A stretch of DNA of 64,000 nucleotides from Paenibacillus sp. JDR-2 (lineage in GTDB: Bacteria; Bacillota; Bacilli; Paenibacillales; Paenibacillaceae), in contig NC_012914.1 of NCBI RefSeq assembly GCF_000023585.1, forward strand, positions 6,021,501-6,085,500. The letters are read 5' to 3'. Every line of letters begins with the position of its first letter. Positions within the stretch are counted from its first letter, which is position 1. The translations under genes and the position numbers were made by a program. The notes under the pieces were generated by a model. The model did not search any database. It saw only the letters and a program-made list of their open reading frames with translations, and was not told where the DNA came from. This document shows, one piece after another, positions 1-7,657 of this stretch.

Positions 1-142
1 TCTCTATCATGTTCTGCTTTAATAGCGTATATGAAATAACCGAAACGGCGAGGATCGGAAAAATAATAAACAAGAGAAAGGACAACTGGATTCTTCGGTA
101 GTAGGTTAATCTCGTCATGGCTGCGCGCGCCTCTTTCCCCAT
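1..142 (-). CDS. YesM-type sensor histidine kinase, N-terminal fragment (runs off the left edge)
   Basis: This is the first 47 codons of a minus-strand gene that continues past base 1. The fragment has a basic N-terminus followed by a hydrophobic segment (about 20 residues around LSFLLFIIFPILAVSVISY), which is typical of the first membrane helix of YesM-type sensor kinases that partner AraC-type response regulators. The ATG at 142 is chosen because GAGG lies 9 bases upstream; an in-frame ATG at 118 is possible. No kinase domain is visible, so the assignment rests on the N-terminal pattern and on the glycan genes beside it. It could be another membrane sensor. Confidence 0.5.
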   Translation of the reverse strand, partial: MGKEARAAMTRLTYYRRIQLSFLLFIIFPILAVSVISYTLLKQNMIE

Positions 143-198
143 ACGATATATCCTCATTGTAGCAGTATCGGTATAACGGGAACATCCCCAAGGATTGG

Positions 199-1338
199 TT
201 AGTCCCGATCCCGGTTCCTTTCATACCAATAGCCGCCGATTCCTCTATCAAGCCGGAGCAATGCTTCCAGATAAAAATAGTCTCCCCAGATCATATAATC
301 ATCCGGCGCCAGCCCGCCCCGCACATGATAAGAGCCATGCTTCAGCAGACCTTCCTCATCCCCGCCGCCATTAGTCGAATATTTAGAAACCAGCGCCTCC
401 ATTGTATACTGCAGACCGTCACGCAAATCTTCAAACGCAACATCCTTCGGATCCAAATGCGATAATAGCTCCAGCAGTCCGGCTGCCGCAATCGCGGAGG
501 CCGAGCTGTCCCGGTACTTCCGCTGCTCCTCCGGCAGGTGGAAATCCCAATATGCAACGCCGTCCGCCGGCAGATGCTTTAAGAAATAGACTGCCATCCG
601 CTTCGAGGTTTCGAGAAACAGCGGATCGCGCGTATAGCGATAGGACAATGCAAAGCCATAGATGCCCCATGCCTGTCCGCGCGTCCAGGCCGAGCCGTTG
701 CCGAAGCCTTGATGCGTCGCGCCGCCAACCGGTTCACCGGTCTGCCGGTCGAAGAAAAACGTATGATAAGAGCTGTCGTCGCCTCTTACCAGATACCGTC
801 TGCTTTTCTCCGCCTGGGCTTTGGCCGCTTCCTTATAGACCGGGTTGCCCGTCTGTTCAGAGGCCCAATACAGAAGAGGCAAGTTAAGCAGGCAATCGAT
901 AATAATTCTTCCGCCTTCCACCGGATCCCCTTCCGCTCCCCAAGCCTGAAAATAACCTCCCTCCTTGCGCCAGCGCTTCATCATGACGTCCGCCGCCGCA
1001 AGAGCCAGCTCCTTCGCCGATTCACTGCCGTCAACGATCCATTCCGCCTTTGCGGATAGAGAATACAGAAAGCCGATATCATGATGGTCCAGCACCACGT
1101 TGTCCTTCAGTCTCCGGCGGAAGCTTGCCGTTATTTTTCTTGCCGCCTCTCTTAATCTTTCGTCACCCGAATATTCATACCCGAGCCATAACAGTCCGCT
1201 CCAAAATCCGTTGGTCCAGTCATTGTTCTCTATTAGCGTATAACGGCTGCCTTCCCCTACATGTGGGTAAGAATCTCCGAATCTATCAATATTTCTCGCA
1301 ATCGTGGCGATTGCCCCTTCAATTGCCGTCTTCCACAT
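199..1338 (-). CDS. GH88 unsaturated glucuronyl hydrolase
   Basis: Probable cytoplasmic hydrolase that removes the 4,5-unsaturated uronic acid left on oligosaccharides by polysaccharide lyases. The start at 1338 gives 379 residues, very near the 377 of the Bacillus sp. GL1 enzyme, and is preceded by AAGGGG 9 bases upstream. With this start the two family catalytic aspartates fall at about 87 (HHDIGF) and 148 (RIIIDCL), one off from D88 and D149 of the GL1 enzyme as I recall them. Other family motifs are WTNGFWSGLLWLGYE, TRGQAWGIYG and DSSASAIAA. No signal peptide is seen. The frame stays open upstream to 1473, but that extension has no family similarity. The substrate (glycosaminoglycan, gellan or xanthan type) cannot be told. 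Confidence 0.88.
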   Translation of the reverse strand: MWKTAIEGAIATIARNIDRFGDSYPHVGEGSRYTLIENNDWTNGFWSGLLWLGYEYSGDERLREAARKITASFRRRLKDNVVLDHHDIGFLYSLSAKAEWIVDGSESAKELALAAADVMMKRWRKEGGYFQAWGAEGDPVEGGRIIIDCLLNLPLLYWASEQTGNPVYKEAAKAQAEKSRRYLVRGDDSSYHTFFFDRQTGEPVGGATHQGFGNGSAWTRGQAWGIYGFALSYRYTRDPLFLETSKRMAVYFLKHLPADGVAYWDFHLPEEQRKYRDSSASAIAAAGLLELLSHLDPKDVAFEDLRDGLQYTMEALVSKYSTNGGGDEEGLLKHGSYHVRGGLAPDDYMIWGDYFYLEALLRLDRGIGGYWYERNRDRD

Positions 1339-1490
1339 GTCTATTCGCCCCTTGCCTTGCGATTTTTCACTATCGTAATCGAATGCCGGAGCCTTAGGAG
1401 TGACAACTTTTGCCTCGAGTGTGTAAAATTTTGACCTTTTTCGCAAATGTTCGACCCAAAAATCACTCCGCATGAACCAGTCATATTCCC

Positions 1491-1504
1491 TGTAAGCGCT
1501 TATA
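1491..1504. promoter_or_regulatory. cre-like catabolite control site
   Basis: TGTAAGCGCTTATA matches the CcpA cre consensus TGWAARCGYTWNCW with one mismatch. It lies between the divergent GH88 and GH43 genes, so glucose repression of either is plausible. Confidence 0.5.
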
Positions 1505-1629
1505 AATATATTAGAGTCGGCTGGAGACTGTCATCCGTCTTGACCGGCTGAAGGGAGGGATGAAACGGGTTTCATGTTTCTTGTGCAACCGAAAGAAAGA
1601 AAACCAAGATGAGCGGAGGCTGTTGGAGA

Positions 1630-3078
1630 ATGAGTCAAATTCGCGTATTATCCAAGCTTATGGTATGTATTGCGCTGCTGTTGGCCTTAACGGTTACCGC
1701 GATGCCGAAGGTAACGAATGCGGCCAGCGTTGCGATTACGAACGGACCGGTATGGTACGACACAACGGGCGGAACGATACAAGCCCACGGGGGAAGCATT
1801 ATCAAAGTCGGCTCCACCTATTACTGGATTGGCGAAGATAAGCTGAACAATTCGGCCAACTTCTCGCATGTCGTCTGCTACTCCTCTACCGACCTGAAGA
1901 ATTGGGCTTGGGTCAGCTATCCGCTCAAGACCACTTCCGCCTCCGAGCTTGCCTCAAGCAAAATCGAGCGTCCAAAGGTCATCTACAACTCTTCGACCGG
2001 CAAATACGTCATGTGGATGCATTACGAAAACGGCACGGATTACAGTCTTGGAAGAGTAGCCGTTGCTTCAAGCTCTTCCGTCTGCGGAGACTATACATAC
2101 CACGGCAGCTTCCGTCCGTTGAACTACGAATCGCGCGATCTCACCGTCTTCAAGGATGATGACGGAACGGCCTACCTCGTCTCTGCCTCCAACAAGAACG
2201 GCGGCGCCAACGATACCATGGCCATCTTCCAGCTCAGCTCCGACTACCTGAGCGTTGCTTCCTTTAAGACCTGGTATTCGGACAACGGTTACCGGGAAGC
2301 TCCGGCAGTTGTGAAACAGGGAGGAAAATATTTTCTCATTACCTCTCAGGCTTCCGGCTGGTATCCGAATCAGGGCGGTTATTCCACGGCTACTTCAATG
2401 GCCGGTCCTTGGACGGCTGTTCAGCCGCTTGGCAATCCTTCAACCTTTGCATCGCAATCTACTTTTGTCCTGCCGATTCAAGGAACCTCCACGACCTCCT
2501 ATCTGTACATGGCGGACCGTTGGAATTCCAGTACGCTAGGGGACTCCCGGTATATCTGGCTTCCTTTAACGCTAAACGGCTCAAGCGGTACGGCTTCTCT
2601 GGAATGGTACAGCAGCTGGAATCTGGATGCCTCAACCGGCTCCGTTACCTCCCCCTCTACGCTGACGAATCTGTCGCAGGGCAAGACGGCAACCGCCAGC
2701 TCGTCGGCTTCCGGCTATGCGCCTGGCAGCGCCAATGACGGAAATTACCAGACCAGCTGGAAGGCATCCGCCGTTACCTGGCCGTCCTGGTGGCAGGTTG
2801 ATCTAGGCTCCTCCAAGAACGTCAAGGAAATCGATATTTCCTGGTACATGGTGAAGGGCTCCGAGGGTTATCACCAATACAAAATCGAGTACAGCACTAA
2901 CGGTACCAGCTATACGACAATCGACCGAACGAGTAACAAAACGTACGGCTTCACGACCGACAGCGTTAATATTACGGCCAGGTATATAAGGATCCAACTC
3001 GTCAACGCGGTTCTCTGGAACAACCCGGGCAACTGGTATACGCCAACCTTATGGGAGGTTAAGGTGCTCGGCAGTTAA
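1630..3078 (+). CDS. Secreted GH43 (subfamily 24-like, exo-beta-1,3-galactanase type) with C-terminal CBM32
   Basis: Secreted arabinan/galactan-type glycosidase. A signal peptide (basic start, hydrophobic core, cut near VTNAA) is followed by a five-bladed GH43 domain over roughly residues 35-335. IQAHGGSI replaces the usual base-Asp motif of the first blade, SRDLTVFKDDDGTAYLV holds the pKa-modulating Asp, and YREAPAVV holds the acid Glu. The lack of the classic catalytic Asp is a known trait of GH43_24 beta-1,3-galactosidases. Residues about 345-482 form an F5/8 type C domain (LSQGKTATASSSASGYAPG, WWQVDLG, YIRIQL), so CBM32 binding of galactosides fits. The ATG at 1630 has GGAGG 10 bases upstream and gives a clean signal peptide; the ATG at 1609 is less well placed. 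Substrate is inferred. Confidence 0.85.
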   Translation: MSQIRVLSKLMVCIALLLALTVTAMPKVTNAASVAITNGPVWYDTTGGTIQAHGGSIIKVGSTYYWIGEDKLNNSANFSHVVCYSSTDLKNWAWVSYPLKTTSASELASSKIERPKVIYNSSTGKYVMWMHYENGTDYSLGRVAVASSSSVCGDYTYHGSFRPLNYESRDLTVFKDDDGTAYLVSASNKNGGANDTMAIFQLSSDYLSVASFKTWYSDNGYREAPAVVKQGGKYFLITSQASGWYPNQGGYSTATSMAGPWTAVQPLGNPSTFASQSTFVLPIQGTSTTSYLYMADRWNSSTLGDSRYIWLPLTLNGSSGTASLEWYSSWNLDASTGSVTSPSTLTNLSQGKTATASSSASGYAPGSANDGNYQTSWKASAVTWPSWWQVDLGSSKNVKEIDISWYMVKGSEGYHQYKIEYSTNGTSYTTIDRTSNKTYGFTTDSVNITARYIRIQLVNAVLWNNPGNWYTPTLWEVKVLGS

Positions 3079-3093
3079 CGATAACGCAAAGAA

Positions 3094-3123
3094 GCGGCCA
3101 TGCGGGTCTACCCCCACGGCCGC
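3094..3123 (+). terminator. Stem-loop after the GH43 gene
   Basis: GCGGCC and GGCCGC arms enclose a further CGGG/CCCC pairing 16 bases after the GH43 stop. It sits between convergent genes and has only a short T-rich tail, so it may act in both directions or be a weak terminator. Confidence 0.5.
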
Positions 3124-3130
3124 TCTCCTG

Positions 3131-3322
3131 TTACTGCGCATATTCCCTCAACAGCTCTTCCGTCGTCTGCTCATTCCGCTGTTTCTTTTTCATAATGCCT
3201 TTCGCTTCCCAGCAGGCGATACATTTCTCCTCCGTGTCGCATTTATGGGCGTCCTCGCAGGTATAGCAGTATTTGATCATGTTTTTCGTAATTTCGCTTT
3301 CTCTATTGTTGTCATCTATCAC
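3131..3322 (-). CDS. Small cysteine-rich protein, unknown function
   Basis: A 63-residue protein I do not recognise. It has five cysteines in a C-X2-C-X5-C-X5-C-X2-C pattern (YCYTCEDAHKCDTEEKCIACW) and a charged C-terminus, which suggests a small metal-binding or redox protein. The start is set by AAGGAG 9 bases before a GTG at 3322; the ATG at 3331 touches the same Shine-Dalgarno sequence and is too close. It begins 20 bases after the stop of the DoxX gene and is probably cotranscribed with it. The DoxX promoter region carries an Fnr-type box, so an oxygen-related role is a reasonable guess only. Confidence 0.6.
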   Translation of the reverse strand: MIDDNNRESEITKNMIKYCYTCEDAHKCDTEEKCIACWEAKGIMKKKQRNEQTTEELLREYAQ

Positions 3323-3342
3323 GGTTCTCATCTCCTTGCTTC

Positions 3343-3876
3343 CTACTTGATGATTTGCTTCAGCGGAGGGGTCGTTCCTTGTCCGCCCTTCTTCAGGTTG
3401 CCGATCCATTTGCGCAGCAGCGGCAGCAGGTAATAGTCGGCTCCGAATTTACCGCCGTTAACCCCTGCGATCATCACAATGCCTCCAAGAAGAATCAGCC
3501 AAGGATTCGTGCTTACGGTCCCCGCGAACAGGAACATGAAGTTCATCAGCATTCCGAAAAATGCCGCCGTTGCCGTTAAAGCGCCTAGAATAAGTCCAAG
3601 ACCAACAAGCGTCTCGCCAAGCGGAATAAGAATATTGATGGCCTTCACATTAGGCAGCGCCGCATGCTCGATGAACCGGACAAAATTCGGATAGACATTG
3701 GCATTTGTCTCATGGTCAATGACGGGATTGGCAATCGCCCCTTTCAGGAAGCCTCCTGCATTAAAGCCGTCTTTCAGCTTGTGAAAACCGGCGTCCAGCC
3801 ATTGCCAGCCTACATATAAACGGAGCAGAAGAACAAGTCCCGCGGCATAAACGTTCTCGCGCATAAACTTCAACAT
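3343..3876 (-). CDS. DoxX family membrane protein
   Basis: A 177-residue integral membrane protein of the DoxX family, whose members include the small subunit of archaeal thiosulfate:quinone oxidoreductase and many bacterial redox-linked proteins. LLRLYVGWQWLDAGFHKL near residues 17-34 is the family's first helix signature, and three more hydrophobic segments follow (about 82-100, 102-121, 125-142). GGGAGAG lies 7 bases before the ATG. The insert between the first two helices (NPVIDHETNANVYPNFVRF) is of the long-loop DoxX type. It is followed closely by the small cysteine protein and has an Fnr-type box just upstream. The exact reaction is unknown. Confidence 0.85.
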   Translation of the reverse strand: MLKFMRENVYAAGLVLLLRLYVGWQWLDAGFHKLKDGFNAGGFLKGAIANPVIDHETNANVYPNFVRFIEHAALPNVKAINILIPLGETLVGLGLILGALTATAAFFGMLMNFMFLFAGTVSTNPWLILLGGIVMIAGVNGGKFGADYYLLPLLRKWIGNLKKGGQGTTPPLKQIIK

Positions 3877-3902
3877 AATAATCTCTCCCTTAATGAATAT
3901 AT

Positions 3903-3918
3903 TGTGAATAAAATCACA
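3903..3918. promoter_or_regulatory. Fnr-type box upstream of doxX
   Basis: TGTGAATAAAATCACA is a perfect TGTGA-N6-TCACA inverted repeat. A TATATT at 3896-3901 follows directly on the minus strand, so the box occupies the region between -10 and -35 of the likely promoter. That is a repressor position, unlike the other Fnr boxes in this window. Confidence 0.7.
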
Positions 3919-3995
3919 AAGTTAACAGAAAGCATAGAAACCGGATGATCGAGCGGTTCGTATTGATTCCGGTGTTCTCACGCTATATATCGAGA

Positions 3996-4421
3996 TTACA
4001 GCTTTTGCAGCAGGCCCGTTTTTCCGAAGAAGAGCTGGATTTCCAGGCTTGCATGATCCAAGGAATCGGAGCAGTGAATGACATTCTCGTCGATATCGGA
4101 TCCGTAATCGCCCCGGATCGTACCGGGAGGCGCCTTTACGGGATTCGTCGGACCAATTAAAGATCTTGCGTTCCCGACAGCCGACTGCCCTTCCACAATC
4201 ATGGCGAATACGGGACCGGACGTAACATATTGAATCAAATCCTCGAAAAACAGCTGCTCCTTCAAATGACGGTAATGCGTGCGCGCCGTTTCCTCGGATA
4301 GCTCCTTCAACTCCGCGTAAACCGGCTTCAGCCCTTTCTTCTCGAAGCGGCTTACGATCTCGCCGATCAATCCCCGCCTTACGCCGTCCGGCTTTATCAT
4401 GACAAAGGCTCTTTCGTTCAT
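3996..4421 (-). CDS. ndk: Nucleoside diphosphate kinase
   Basis: Cytoplasmic enzyme that transfers the gamma phosphate of ATP to nucleoside diphosphates through a phosphohistidine. The 141 residues match the family length. ERAFVMIKPDGVRRGLIGEI opens the fold and NVIHCSDS holds the active-site histidine; most homologues have HGSDS, so the Gly to Cys change is unusual. The C-terminus LEIQLFFGKTGLLQKL is slightly longer than in Bacillus. The ATG at 4421 is chosen over the one at 4430 because AAGGAG is 9 bases upstream of it. An Fnr-type box lies upstream at the class-II distance, which suggests anaerobic induction, not usual for ndk. Confidence 0.95.
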   Translation of the reverse strand: MNERAFVMIKPDGVRRGLIGEIVSRFEKKGLKPVYAELKELSEETARTHYRHLKEQLFFEDLIQYVTSGPVFAMIVEGQSAVGNARSLIGPTNPVKAPPGTIRGDYGSDIDENVIHCSDSLDHASLEIQLFFGKTGLLQKL

Positions 4422-4445
4422 GTTTATCATCTCCTTCTTGATTTC

Positions 4446-4488
4446 ATCTTACTGCTTTACGTAAGCCGAAGAAGTGATAAAAATCACA
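4446..4488 (-). promoter_or_regulatory. Fnr box and -10 element of the ndk promoter
   Basis: AGTGATAAAAATCACA at 4473-4488 fits TGTGA-N6-TCACA with one mismatch. TAAGAT at 4446-4451 is a -10 candidate, which would start transcription near 4439 and place the box centre at about -41.5, the activating position for Fnr. Confidence 0.6.
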
Positions 4489-4497
4489 CCTTTGAAA

Positions 4498-5601
4498 TTA
4501 TTTTGGAATAATCAGGGTAACGGTTGTCCCTTCGCCGATTGCCGATTCCATCGACAAATTCCCTCCGGCCAGCTTCGCCCTCTCGACCATGCTGTATCTT
4601 CCGACCCCTTGCGTCTGCACTGCCATGTCAAAGCCAATCCCCCGGTCAAGAATCCGGGCCACTACTTGCTTCTCGTCCTCCAGGATTTCCACCTCGGCTT
4701 CGGATACGTCCGCGTACTTGGCAATATTGGTCAACGCCTCCTGGATGATCCGGTAAATAACCGTCTCTACCTGCACGTCCAGCCGCTTGCGCAGATTGCT
4801 CTTGAACGATACCTTAATGCCGTAATGGGAGGTGTAGTTTTCCAGATGCGTCCGGAGCGCTGGCACAATGCCGAGATCATCCAGCACAGACGGCCGCAGC
4901 TGCCAGGCCACGCTCCGTACCTCTTCGATAATGCCGGCCACCTGATTGCGGATGAAGGGCAACTGCTCCTCGCCATAAGCAGGAGCCGAAATGACGCGAT
5001 CCAGCTGAATGAGCAGGGAAAACAAGCTTTGCCCGATACCGTCATGCAGCTCCCGGGAAAACTTGCGCCGTTCTTCTTCCTGTATGGTCATCACTTTGGA
5101 TAAGGTTTCCTGAAGCTCCTCCTCCACCTTCTTCAGCCGGGTGACTTCGTTACGGATCGCCAGATACTGATACGGCTTGCCGTTCTCGCCCACAAAAGGA
5201 ACGATTGTCGTATTCACCCAATAGGATGTGCCGTCCTTCGCCTTGTTCTTGATATCCCCATACCAGACTTGGCCGGAAGATATGGTTGTCCATAGCTCCT
5301 TCATAAAAGCTTTCGGATGAGTGCCCGAATTGATAATCCGGTGGTCCTGCCCTAGGAGCTCGGAGCGGTCATATTGGGATATCTCGCAGAACTTATCGTT
5401 GACATAAAGAATCTTGCCCGCGTGGTCGGTCATCGCCACAATCGAGGATGCATCAAGCGCCAGCTTCACATCCGCGAGCTGCTTGAGCGAGCTCTGCAGC
5501 TCGCTTCGGAACTGCGAATCCTCGATCCGTTCCTCCAGCTGGAGCAGCAAGGAGTCGACATGCTCGGCGAGCACCTTATTCCCCGCTCGATGATTAATCA
5601 A
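4498..5601 (-). CDS. NreB-like PAS sensor histidine kinase (HisKA_3 / HATPase_c)
   Basis: Soluble two-component kinase of the NarL-partner type, 367 residues. An N-terminal helical part (1-45) leads to a PAS domain (about 48-165; HRIINSGTHPKAFM, VWYGDIKNKAKDG, YWVNTTIVPF), then a dimerisation helix with the phospho-accepting H box RKFSRELHDGIGQS and an ATPase domain (NIAKYADV, DRGIGFD). The G2 box reads GVGRYSM rather than the usual GLGLxGM. It has no membrane helix. Staphylococcal NreB binds an iron-sulfur cluster with four PAS cysteines; only one (FCEIS) is present here, so the oxygen-sensing chemistry must differ. The start is a TTG overlapping the stop of the response regulator by 8 bases, with AAGGGG 10 bases upstream. 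Confidence 0.88.
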   Translation of the reverse strand: MINHRAGNKVLAEHVDSLLLQLEERIEDSQFRSELQSSLKQLADVKLALDASSIVAMTDHAGKILYVNDKFCEISQYDRSELLGQDHRIINSGTHPKAFMKELWTTISSGQVWYGDIKNKAKDGTSYWVNTTIVPFVGENGKPYQYLAIRNEVTRLKKVEEELQETLSKVMTIQEEERRKFSRELHDGIGQSLFSLLIQLDRVISAPAYGEEQLPFIRNQVAGIIEEVRSVAWQLRPSVLDDLGIVPALRTHLENYTSHYGIKVSFKSNLRKRLDVQVETVIYRIIQEALTNIAKYADVSEAEVEILEDEKQVVARILDRGIGFDMAVQTQGVGRYSMVERAKLAGGNLSMESAIGEGTTVTLIIPK

Positions 5602-6247
5602 AGTTAAGCAGCCCCTTTTTCATGGCGTATTTGATCAGCTCCGGTCTAGATTTAAGCCCTAGCTTCTCCATCACGTTGCTCTTATGCGTCTCGACGGTTT
5701 TGACGCTGATCACCAGCATTTCGGCCATTTCCTTATTAGCATAACCTTTGGCCGTTAGCGATAGAACCTCTTTCTCGCGCTCTGACAAGGCATGAAAGAG
5801 ATCTCCGCTGTCTCCCCGCTGCATCCGGTCCACGTATTCTTTCATTAACCGTTTGGTTGCCGTCGGATACAAATAAGCGTCTCCTTGGGCAATCGAGCGG
5901 ATGGCCGTAAGCAGCTCCTCGTGGGGAGCGTTCTTCAGCACATACCCCGCCGCCCCTGCATGGATGGCGCGGAACAGATATTCATCGTCGTCATGCATCG
6001 TCAGAATGAGAATTGCCGTATCCGGAAGCAGCCCCTTCAGCTCGGCGGCTGCCGTAAGACCGTCCTTCCCTTGCGGCATGCTTAAATCCATTAATACAAC
6101 ATCGGGCTTCAGCTCTAATGCCGTCCGTATCCCTTCATCTCCGTCGGAAGCTTCCGCAATGACCTCCATATCCTCCGTTCCGCTCAAAAGCATGCGCAAT
6201 CCGGAGCGAACCATCGCATGATCATCTACAATTATCATTCTTATCAT
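5594..6247 (-). CDS. nreC: NreC-like response regulator (NarL/FixJ family)
   Basis: DNA-binding partner of the adjacent kinase, 217 residues. The receiver domain (1-120) keeps IIVDDH, the phospho-acceptor in DVVLMDLSMPQGKDG and the switch residues (ILTMHDDDEY, YVLKNAP). The C-terminal LuxR-type helix-turn-helix (about 150-212) shows LSEREKEVLSLTAKGYANKEMAEML and SVKTVETHKSNVMEKLGL. Its ATG overlaps the TAA of nreA and has GAGGAGG 6 bases upstream. The order here is nreA-nreC-nreB, whereas staphylococci have A-B-C. By analogy it should control nitrate or anaerobic respiration genes; two GC palindromes upstream of nreA are candidate binding sites. Confidence 0.88.
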   Translation of the reverse strand: MIRMIIVDDHAMVRSGLRMLLSGTEDMEVIAEASDGDEGIRTALELKPDVVLMDLSMPQGKDGLTAAAELKGLLPDTAILILTMHDDDEYLFRAIHAGAAGYVLKNAPHEELLTAIRSIAQGDAYLYPTATKRLMKEYVDRMQRGDSGDLFHALSEREKEVLSLTAKGYANKEMAEMLVISVKTVETHKSNVMEKLGLKSRPELIKYAMKKGLLNFD

Positions 6248-6687
6248 TAGCGGCCTCCTCTCTTAAGCAGCAAAGAAGATATTCTTTGCGCTTCCTCTTC
6301 GGTAAACGGCTGATGCTTCCTTCTGCCTAGCAGCACAATGCCGCCACGGTAATAGGGATGGCTGCCGGGAACGGGCAGACCTAAAGCGGATACCAGCTTT
6401 TCCGCCAGAATGACCGGGCATTCCCGGAGCAAGGACGTATTTTTCCACCCGTTCACCAGACAAACCGTTCCATGACGCAGCACCGTTCCGCCTATTCCTA
6501 TTCCCGGCTGAATTCTCATATGTTCGACTTTGCCGTTCAAGCTGCCGATCACCGCAATCCATTTCATGCTCCCGTGATGCCCGGCAGGACCGGCAAATGC
6601 GATAAAGTCGCTCTCGCTTCCGTGAAGGATTTCCTGAAGGCCATGCCGTATACGCTCTTCGCCGACAGACTCCGATAACTCTTTCAA
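6247..6687 (-). CDS. nreA: NreA-like GAF domain nitrate sensor
   Basis: A 146-residue single GAF domain protein. The run MKWIAVIGSLNGKVEHMRI, the loop QPGIGIGGTVLRHG, CPVILAEKLVSALGLPV and GIVLLGRRKHQPF follow the layout of staphylococcal NreA, which binds nitrate and restrains the NreB kinase. It is the first gene of a three-gene operon with the NarL-type regulator and kinase. Translation starts at a TTG with AAGGGG 8 bases upstream. Ligand specificity is inferred from the family and the operon; a plain GAF sensor for another small anion remains possible. Confidence 0.7.
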   Translation of the reverse strand: MKELSESVGEERIRHGLQEILHGSESDFIAFAGPAGHHGSMKWIAVIGSLNGKVEHMRIQPGIGIGGTVLRHGTVCLVNGWKNTSLLRECPVILAEKLVSALGLPVPGSHPYYRGGIVLLGRRKHQPFTEEEAQRISSLLLKRGGR

Positions 6688-6769
6688 GCTGCTATCCCCT
6701 TCGTTTTTCGTATTCGATACCGCCTGCCTATTGTCCTATTGTAAGGGATGGGAAATTTCTTGTATGTAA

Positions 6770-6804
6770 GGGGGTTCCCCTATTCAAGAGTCAGGGAATT
6801 CCCT
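6770..6804. promoter_or_regulatory. Two GC-rich palindromes upstream of nreA (candidate NreC sites)
   Basis: AGGGAATTCCCT at 6793-6804 is a perfect 12-bp palindrome, and AGGGGGTTCCCCTA lies near 6770-6781. Both resemble the GC palindrome (TAGGG-N4-CCCTA type) described for staphylococcal NreC. They lie about 90-110 bases upstream of the nreA start. Confidence 0.4.
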
Positions 6805-6810
6805 AATAAC

Positions 6811-6842
6811 AGAAAAGAAGCCCCGGCTGACCGCAGCCGGGG
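6811..6842 (-). terminator. Rho-independent terminator of fnr
   Basis: CCCCGGCTG and CAGCCGGGG form a 9-bp perfect stem with loop CGGT, followed on the minus strand by CTTCTTTTCT, starting directly after the fnr stop codon. Confidence 0.85.
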
Positions 6843-7553
6843 TTACATGCGGCAAATCTCCTTCGGGCAATTCTCGCAGCAGCAAGTTTCCCGCAGGTAC
6901 CGCAAATTTTTAATGATCAAATGACCGTCTTCATAAGCGATAACGTCATCCTTCTTGAGATCGCTCAGCATTCGGTTCACGCTTTCGCGCGTCGCTCCGA
7001 TCATATCGGCCATCTCCGAATTGCTGATTTTGAGCGTAATAAAGATATGCTCCGCTGTAGGTTTGCCGTAGGAATTGCTAAGGCGAATAAGCAGCGAGCA
7101 AAGGGCACCCGTCTTGCCAAACATCATGAGATCCCGGAATTTCGTCTGCGTCAGGCGGTGCATCAGCCCCATCCATCTCATAAACTCAACGGCAAGATCG
7201 CCATGCTGCCACAAGAGCACCTCGAGATCCTTCCTCTGGATGACGCCAATCTTCGCATCCTCCGTTACTTCCGCCCTGAAGCTGTGAACCGAGTCCGGGA
7301 AAGGATCCATCTGACCGATCAGATCCCCCTTCTGGTACAGATACAGCGTTAAGGTACGGCCGCTGTCCGTCGACTTCACCGCACGGACCCGGCCTTTCAT
7401 AATAAAATACAGCTTATCCGCCGCATCGCCCTCCCAGAACAAGCAGCTTCCTTTTTCATAGGCGCGTTTGTACATAATGCTGTCCAGCTTCTCGAAGCTT
7501 TCCTTCGATAATACGGGCTCCTGCCCTTCCATCGACGCGTTGTTTACTCCCAT
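6843..7553 (-). CDS. fnr: Fnr, oxygen-responsive Crp/Fnr family regulator
   Basis: Global regulator of anaerobic genes, 236 residues. An N-terminal cyclic-nucleotide-type beta barrel (about 20-125) is followed by a helix-turn-helix (SNSEMADMIGATRESVNRMLSDL, about 178-200). The C-terminus carries CCCENCPKEIC; C226, C229 and C234 have the same spacing as C227, C230 and C235 of Bacillus subtilis Fnr, which hold a 4Fe-4S cluster from the C-terminal side. The recognition helix ATRESVNR fits binding to TGTGA-N6-TCACA, and four such boxes lie within this window. The ATG at 7553 has AAGGGG 9 bases upstream. It is next to pflA and pflB, which are expected targets. Confidence 0.93.
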   Translation of the reverse strand: MGVNNASMEGQEPVLSKESFEKLDSIMYKRAYEKGSCLFWEGDAADKLYFIMKGRVRAVKSTDSGRTLTLYLYQKGDLIGQMDPFPDSVHSFRAEVTEDAKIGVIQRKDLEVLLWQHGDLAVEFMRWMGLMHRLTQTKFRDLMMFGKTGALCSLLIRLSNSYGKPTAEHIFITLKISNSEMADMIGATRESVNRMLSDLKKDDVIAYEDGHLIIKNLRYLRETCCCENCPKEICRM

Positions 7554-7657
7554 CCCTTATTGCCCCTTCCGAGTGATCGTTATAATCAGCATAACGCCAT
7601 TCGAAAAGCCGCAACATCGGGGAATCACCTGATCTTGAAGGGGATATTTCCTTATTT

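Noticed and set aside
1339..1473. N-terminal 45-codon extension of the GH88 gene
   Set aside because: It has no family similarity; AAGGGG before the ATG at 1338 and the matching family length favour the shorter form.
1560..1575. Palindrome ATGAAAC-GG-GTTTCAT upstream of GH43 as an operator, and a short reading frame starting there
   Set aside because: The ribosome site touches the ATG, the frame runs antiparallel in phase to the real gene, and no second copy of the palindrome was found.
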